A stretch of DNA of 64,000 nt. It comes from Butyrivibrio sp. AC2005. GTDB taxonomy: Bacteria; Bacillota; Clostridia; Lachnospirales; Lachnospiraceae. A model generated the notes under the pieces. That model worked only from the letters and a program-made list of their open reading frames with translations, did no database searches and had not been told where the DNA came from. The DNA is taken from NCBI RefSeq assembly GCF_000424145.1, contig NZ_KE384140.1, positions 47,615 to 111,614 of the forward strand, given 5' to 3'. Within the stretch, counting starts at the first letter, position 1; each line of letters starts with the position of its first letter. The translations under genes were made by a program, and so were the position numbers. Positions 60,570 through 64,000 of the stretch are shown piece after piece.

Positions 60570-62696
60570 ATGGCGTACGTAGCTTTATATAGAAAGTTCA
60601 GACCGCCTGTCTTTGACGATGTCAAGGGACAGGATCATATTGTAACAACGCTGAAGAATCAGATTAAATCTGACAGGATAGGACACGCATATCTGTTTTG
60701 CGGAACAAGAGGTACTGGTAAGACCTCCGTTGCCAAGATTCTTGCCAGGGCAGTTAACTGTGAGAATCCACAGGACGGAAGCCCGTGCGGTGAGTGCCCG
60801 ACCTGTAAGGCAATCGAGTCCGGTGCTGCAATGGGGAATGTCATAGAGATAGATGCTGCATCGAATAATGGCGTAGATAACATCCGTGAGATCATTGACG
60901 AGATCTCATATTCACCCACTGTAGGAAAATATAAGGTATACATAATCGACGAGGTTCACATGCTCTCCACAGGCGCGTTCAACGCTCTGCTTAAGAGTCT
61001 TGAGGAGCCACCGTCCTATGTTATTTTCATACTTGCAACGACCGAAGTTCAGAAGATTCCCATCACAATACTGTCGAGATGTCAGCGATACGATTTTCAC
61101 AGAATTACCATTGACACTATTGCAGACAGACTTCGTGAGGTTGTGGATAAGGAAGGAATCAAAGTTGAGGATAAGGCTCTTCGCTATGTTGCTAAGGCCG
61201 CCGACGGTTCCATGAGAGATTCTCTGAGCCTTCTGGATCAGTGCATTGCCTTCAACTATGGCGAGGAACTGACATATGACAGAGTTCTTGGAGTTCTAGG
61301 TGCTGTGGACACAGAAGTCTTCGGAAGACTTTTTTCGTATCTGATAAAGCAGGATGTGAGCAGTGCGCTGAATTTATTGTCAGAGATTGTAATACAGGGG
61401 CGTGAGCTATCGCAGTTTGTCAGCGATTTCATATGGTACCTGAGAAATCTGATGTTGGTCAGCACTTCTGACAACATGGAGGATGCGGTGGACATGTCCA
61501 CTGACAATCTGAATTCGTTAAAAGAGCTGGCGAAGAACTCGGATATCGATACCATAATGCGATATATCAGAGTATTTTCGGAACTGTCACAGAGCTTGCG
61601 CTTTGCCGCTCAGAAACGTATTCTAATAGAGGTTGCTTTGATCAGACTCTGTAAACCGCAGATGGATGAGACCAGTGATGCGCTTCTCGACAGAATCAGA
61701 ATTCTGGAACAGCGAAGCGAGGAGATGGACGGAGTTCTTGGTGGCATAAAAAGCGGACAGATAGTTGTTAATGCCCAAGGAGCAGGTGCTTCGGCCGGTG
61801 GCGGAGCCGCAGTAGGCGCTGGTGCCGGTACTACCGGAGCTGCACAGCGAACGAAGGTGCTGGAGTCTGCAGTTGCCGAGGATGTCAAACGTGTCGTGAA
61901 TGATTGGGGCAGAATTCTTGTGCAGATGCCCAATCCCATGCGCACATATATGGAGAAGGCAGTTCTTAGTCAGGGTAATGACAATAAGCTTTTCATAGTC
62001 CTTGATAACAAGGAACGCGTTGCGAAGTACAATGAGGACCCCGGAAAGGAAGAGCTCTCAGCAGTTATTGATGGTATTATTGGTAAGCATGTTGATTTCG
62101 AGATGCGCTATGCTGACCGTAACAAGCCTATGGAAGAGCAGTATGTCAGTCTCAACAATATCCATTTTGATATTGTGACAGAGGAAGATGAAGAAATGCC
62201 TGACTTCCCAGAGGAGCTGACTATGCAGGAGAACGGTGCTTCCCAGGATGGAAATGTGTCACAGGAGAATCTGACTCCTCAGGAAGGAAACTTGTCTCAG
62301 GAAAGTCAGACTTCACAAGGTGAAAATGTGGCACAGGAGAGTCAGTCTTCACAAGACAGAAATGTATCACAGGAGAACCAGTTTTCTGAAGCTGTAAATA
62401 TGTCGCAAGAAAATCTGAATTCTTCGGAAGAGAATCATTTGAGCAATGGATTTGAGGAAGATGTTTCTATTAGGCAATCCGGAGTGGGTGATTCTTCTAA
62501 AGGTTCTATGGAAGAAGCAATTCCGCAAGGAAAAGATACTTTTGAAGAATTCGAGAATTCCGGAGGCGATATTATTTCAGGCCTAAGTGAGGATGAGTAC
62601 TACGCCGGAATGGCTCAGGATTATGTAGCCTATGATGAGCAGCAAGCCATGGACGAAGAAAACGCATTTGAAGAGAACGACCATGACGATGACTGA
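60570..62696 (+). CDS. dnaX: DNA polymerase III subunit gamma/tau
   Basis: 708 residues; clamp-loader ATPase of the replisome. AAA+ domain: MAYVALYRKFRP start, Walker A GTRGTGKTS (~45), zinc cysteines CGECPTC, Walker B YIIDEVHML, sensor ATTEVQKIP. Domain III ends near residue 380; then a Gly/Ala-rich linker (GAGASAGGGAAVGAGAG) and a tau-like domain. After ~545 comes a Ser/Gln/Glu/Asn-rich region of about five 12-residue degenerate repeats (such as QDGNVSQENLTP, QEGNLSQESQTS, QDRNVSQENQFS), then an acidic tail. That repeat insert is not part of known DnaX domains. ATG 60570 follows CCGGGGG. Confidence 0.96.
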   Translation: MAYVALYRKFRPPVFDDVKGQDHIVTTLKNQIKSDRIGHAYLFCGTRGTGKTSVAKILARAVNCENPQDGSPCGECPTCKAIESGAAMGNVIEIDAASNNGVDNIREIIDEISYSPTVGKYKVYIIDEVHMLSTGAFNALLKSLEEPPSYVIFILATTEVQKIPITILSRCQRYDFHRITIDTIADRLREVVDKEGIKVEDKALRYVAKAADGSMRDSLSLLDQCIAFNYGEELTYDRVLGVLGAVDTEVFGRLFSYLIKQDVSSALNLLSEIVIQGRELSQFVSDFIWYLRNLMLVSTSDNMEDAVDMSTDNLNSLKELAKNSDIDTIMRYIRVFSELSQSLRFAAQKRILIEVALIRLCKPQMDETSDALLDRIRILEQRSEEMDGVLGGIKSGQIVVNAQGAGASAGGGAAVGAGAGTTGAAQRTKVLESAVAEDVKRVVNDWGRILVQMPNPMRTYMEKAVLSQGNDNKLFIVLDNKERVAKYNEDPGKEELSAVIDGIIGKHVDFEMRYADRNKPMEEQYVSLNNIHFDIVTEEDEEMPDFPEELTMQENGASQDGNVSQENLTPQEGNLSQESQTSQGENVAQESQSSQDRNVSQENQFSEAVNMSQENLNSSEENHLSNGFEEDVSIRQSGVGDSSKGSMEEAIPQGKDTFEEFENSGGDIISGLSEDEYYAGMAQDYVAYDEQQAMDEENAFEENDHDDD

Positions 62697-62967
62697 TGAT
62701 GCTAATTAATTAGCAATGAGTAATATACAAACATTTGTAAATATAAAGGTAAAATTGCAATTTTGGTATACTTTTTGTAAGGTTTTTGCCATAGAAAATA
62801 GAGAGTTTGGAAATAAAATGAACTTTTTAAAGATTTGGTATGCCTAAATTCGCAAAATAGAGATACCAAATTAAGAAAAAAGACAGTATAGTTAAAAATG
62901 CTGATTTTTTATCCCGTAAAACAGTTAAAAACTCATACCAAAATGAAAAAACAGGAGGATTTGTATA
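62697..62967 (+). promoter_or_regulatory. ybaB-recR leader with nested ATACCAAA inverted repeats
   Basis: After a palindrome GCTAATTAATTAGC (62700-62713), four copies of TTTGGTAT/ATACCAAA form two nested pairs: TTTTGGTAT (62761-62769) with ATACCAAAA (62935-62943), and ATTTGGTAT (62833-62841) with ATACCAAAT (62863-62871). The motif recurs after recR (63976). The outer right copy lies about 10 bp before the ybaB ribosome binding site ACAGGAGG. This looks like an operator array or a folded leader; no clear promoter was seen. Confidence 0.5.
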
Positions 62968-63318
62968 ATGGCAAAAAGAGGTGGATTTCCTGGCGGAATG
63001 CCGGGCAACATGAATAATCTAATGAAACAGGCGCAGCGTATGCAGCGTCAGATGGAAGAAAGTCAGAAGGAACTTGAGACCAAGGAATTTAAGGCAAGTG
63101 CAGGTGGTGGTGCAGTTGAGGCAACCGTCACAGGCTCTAAGAAGCTTACAGCAATCACTATTGCTAAGGATGCAGTTGATCCTGATGATGTTGAGATGCT
63201 GCAGGACATGATATTGGCAGCAGTTAATGAGGCTATGGAACAGGCAGAAAAAGCCCAGGGTGATATGATGGGCAAGATGACCGGAGGTCTCGGAGGTCTT
63301 GGAGGACTTTCATTTTAA
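62968..63318 (+). CDS. ybaB: YbaB/EbfC nucleoid-associated protein
   Basis: 116 residues with MNNLMKQAQRMQRQMEESQ near the start, GGGAVEATVTGSKKL and DPDDVEMLQDMILAAVNEA, the usual three blocks of YbaB. The family binds DNA as a dimer and is encoded between dnaX and recR in many bacteria, as here. The ends are Gly/Met-rich (GGFPGGMPGN and MTGGLGGLGGLSF). Its stop and the recR start share one base. Confidence 0.96.
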   Translation: MAKRGGFPGGMPGNMNNLMKQAQRMQRQMEESQKELETKEFKASAGGGAVEATVTGSKKLTAITIAKDAVDPDDVEMLQDMILAAVNEAMEQAEKAQGDMMGKMTGGLGGLGGLSF

Positions 63319-63917
63319 TGGATTTGTACAGCGGACATATAAACAGACTGATAGACGAGCTATCATCCCTTCCGGGGATTGGCGGAAAATCAGCTCAGAG
63401 ATTGGCTTTTTATATTATAGGCCTTCCCAAGGACAGAGTGGAGAGACTTGCAAAGTCCATAACCGACGCCAGGGAGAATGTGCATTACTGTAGTAAATGC
63501 TGCACACTGACTGACGATGAGATCTGTCCAATTTGTGCTAATGACAAGCGAGATCACAGAACCATCATGGTGGTTGAAAACACAAGAGATCTTGCAGCTT
63601 ATGAAAAAACGGGAAAATATGAGGGCGTATACCATGTTCTTCATGGGGCAATTTCCCCCATGCTTGGTATAGGTCCCGGAGATATAAAACTTAAAGAATT
63701 GGTTCAGCGACTTCAAACCGATACAGTTGACGAAGTCATTATTGCGACCAATTCCAGCCTTGAAGGCGAGACTACCGGAATGTACATAAGTAAGCTGATA
63801 AAGCCTACGGGGATCAAGGTTACAAGAATTGCCAGCGGAGTTCCTGTGGGCGGTGACCTTGAGTACATCGACGAAGTCACATTGCTGAGGGCGCTCGAAG
63901 GCAGGACAGAATTGTAA
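63318..63917 (+). CDS. recR: Recombination protein RecR
   Basis: 199 residues, full length. Helix-hairpin-helix SSLPGIGGKSAQRLAF, C4 zinc finger CSKCCTLTDDEICPIC, Toprim domain beginning MVVENTRDLAAYEKTG with YHVLHGAISPM, and the C-terminal GGDLEYIDEVTLLRAL. With RecF/RecO it loads RecA on gapped DNA. Translation is coupled to ybaB by a 1-base overlap. Confidence 0.98.
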   Translation: MDLYSGHINRLIDELSSLPGIGGKSAQRLAFYIIGLPKDRVERLAKSITDARENVHYCSKCCTLTDDEICPICANDKRDHRTIMVVENTRDLAAYEKTGKYEGVYHVLHGAISPMLGIGPGDIKLKELVQRLQTDTVDEVIIATNSSLEGETTGMYISKLIKPTGIKVTRIASGVPVGGDLEYIDEVTLLRALEGRTEL

Positions 63918-63940
63918 GTTTATATATATGACAGAATTAT

Positions 63941-64000
63941 ACTAAATTAAGATGTGCAGGATTATCTCCTGACATACCAAATCAAGATGTGCAGGATTAT
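63941..64000. repeat. Start of a tandem repeat after recR, cut by window edge
   Basis: Two units of ACYAAATYAAGATGTGCAGG + ATTAT, 35 bp apart (63941 and 63976); the second copy reaches the last base of the window, so the array may continue. It begins 23 bp after the recR stop and contains the ATACCAAAT-AAGA motif seen before ybaB. Confidence 0.7.

Overview
The window looks like the chromosome of an anaerobic, plant-fibre-degrading Firmicute of the Lachnospiraceae type (Butyrivibrio/Pseudobutyrivibrio-like). The reasons are cytoplasmic glycoside hydrolases beside ABC importers of the LplABC/MsmX kind, YesM/YesN two-component regulation, a PPi-type phosphofructokinase, rubredoxin-based oxygen defence, AGGAGG-type ribosome binding sites and AT-rich, repeat-filled intergenic DNA. 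This is an inference from gene content; no rRNA is present.

Layout. 1-1400: the end of a GH114-like protein and thiamine pyrophosphokinase. 2278-20616: a hemicellulose (probably xyloglucan) oligosaccharide locus with GH31 alpha-xylosidase, a sensory solute-binding lipoprotein, a YesM-type kinase, a serine hydrolase/esterase, two LplB/LplC-type permeases, a second solute-binding lipoprotein, a YesN-type regulator, GH42 and GH3. Oligosaccharides would be imported intact and dismantled in the cytoplasm. 21773-27719: a PHP-domain phosphatase and a second sugar ABC importer that has its own MsmK-type ATPase; this ATPase could also power the first importer, which has none. 28162-37159: mostly minus-strand genes, namely a repeat-bearing OB-fold lipoprotein, a PD-(D/E)XK-like protein, an aldo/keto reductase lacking its catalytic histidine and a hybrid sensor kinase. 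37353-60274: a surface polysaccharide locus with many glycosyltransferases, a Wzm/Wzt exporter, GT-C and DUF2142 membrane proteins, gmd, glmS and manC, interrupted by PPi-phosphofructokinase, rubredoxin and a flavin reductase-rubredoxin fusion. 60315-63917: tRNA-Ser(CGA) and the dnaX-ybaB-recR group.

The most unusual content is repetitive rather than genic. (1) A family of about 50-100 bp intercistronic elements (AAAGCCTTCCCC...GGATGAGGGG) lies in the direction of transcription before the next gene. Its last stem changes sequence from copy to copy while keeping base pairing, and its last bases can act as the Shine-Dalgarno sequence. (2) Long intergenic tracts carry degenerate units built on TTCGCGAA and paired TTGACGTAA/TTACGTCAA motifs, including inverted copies about 31 kb apart. 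(3) Tandem arrays of 27, 32 and about 35 bp begin at or just after stop codons of ordinary genes. (4) In-frame degenerate repeats of 9 to 16 residues are inserted in many conserved proteins (DnaX, GH3, ABC ATPase, sensor kinase and others). Together these suggest unusually active generation of short tandem duplications in this genome.
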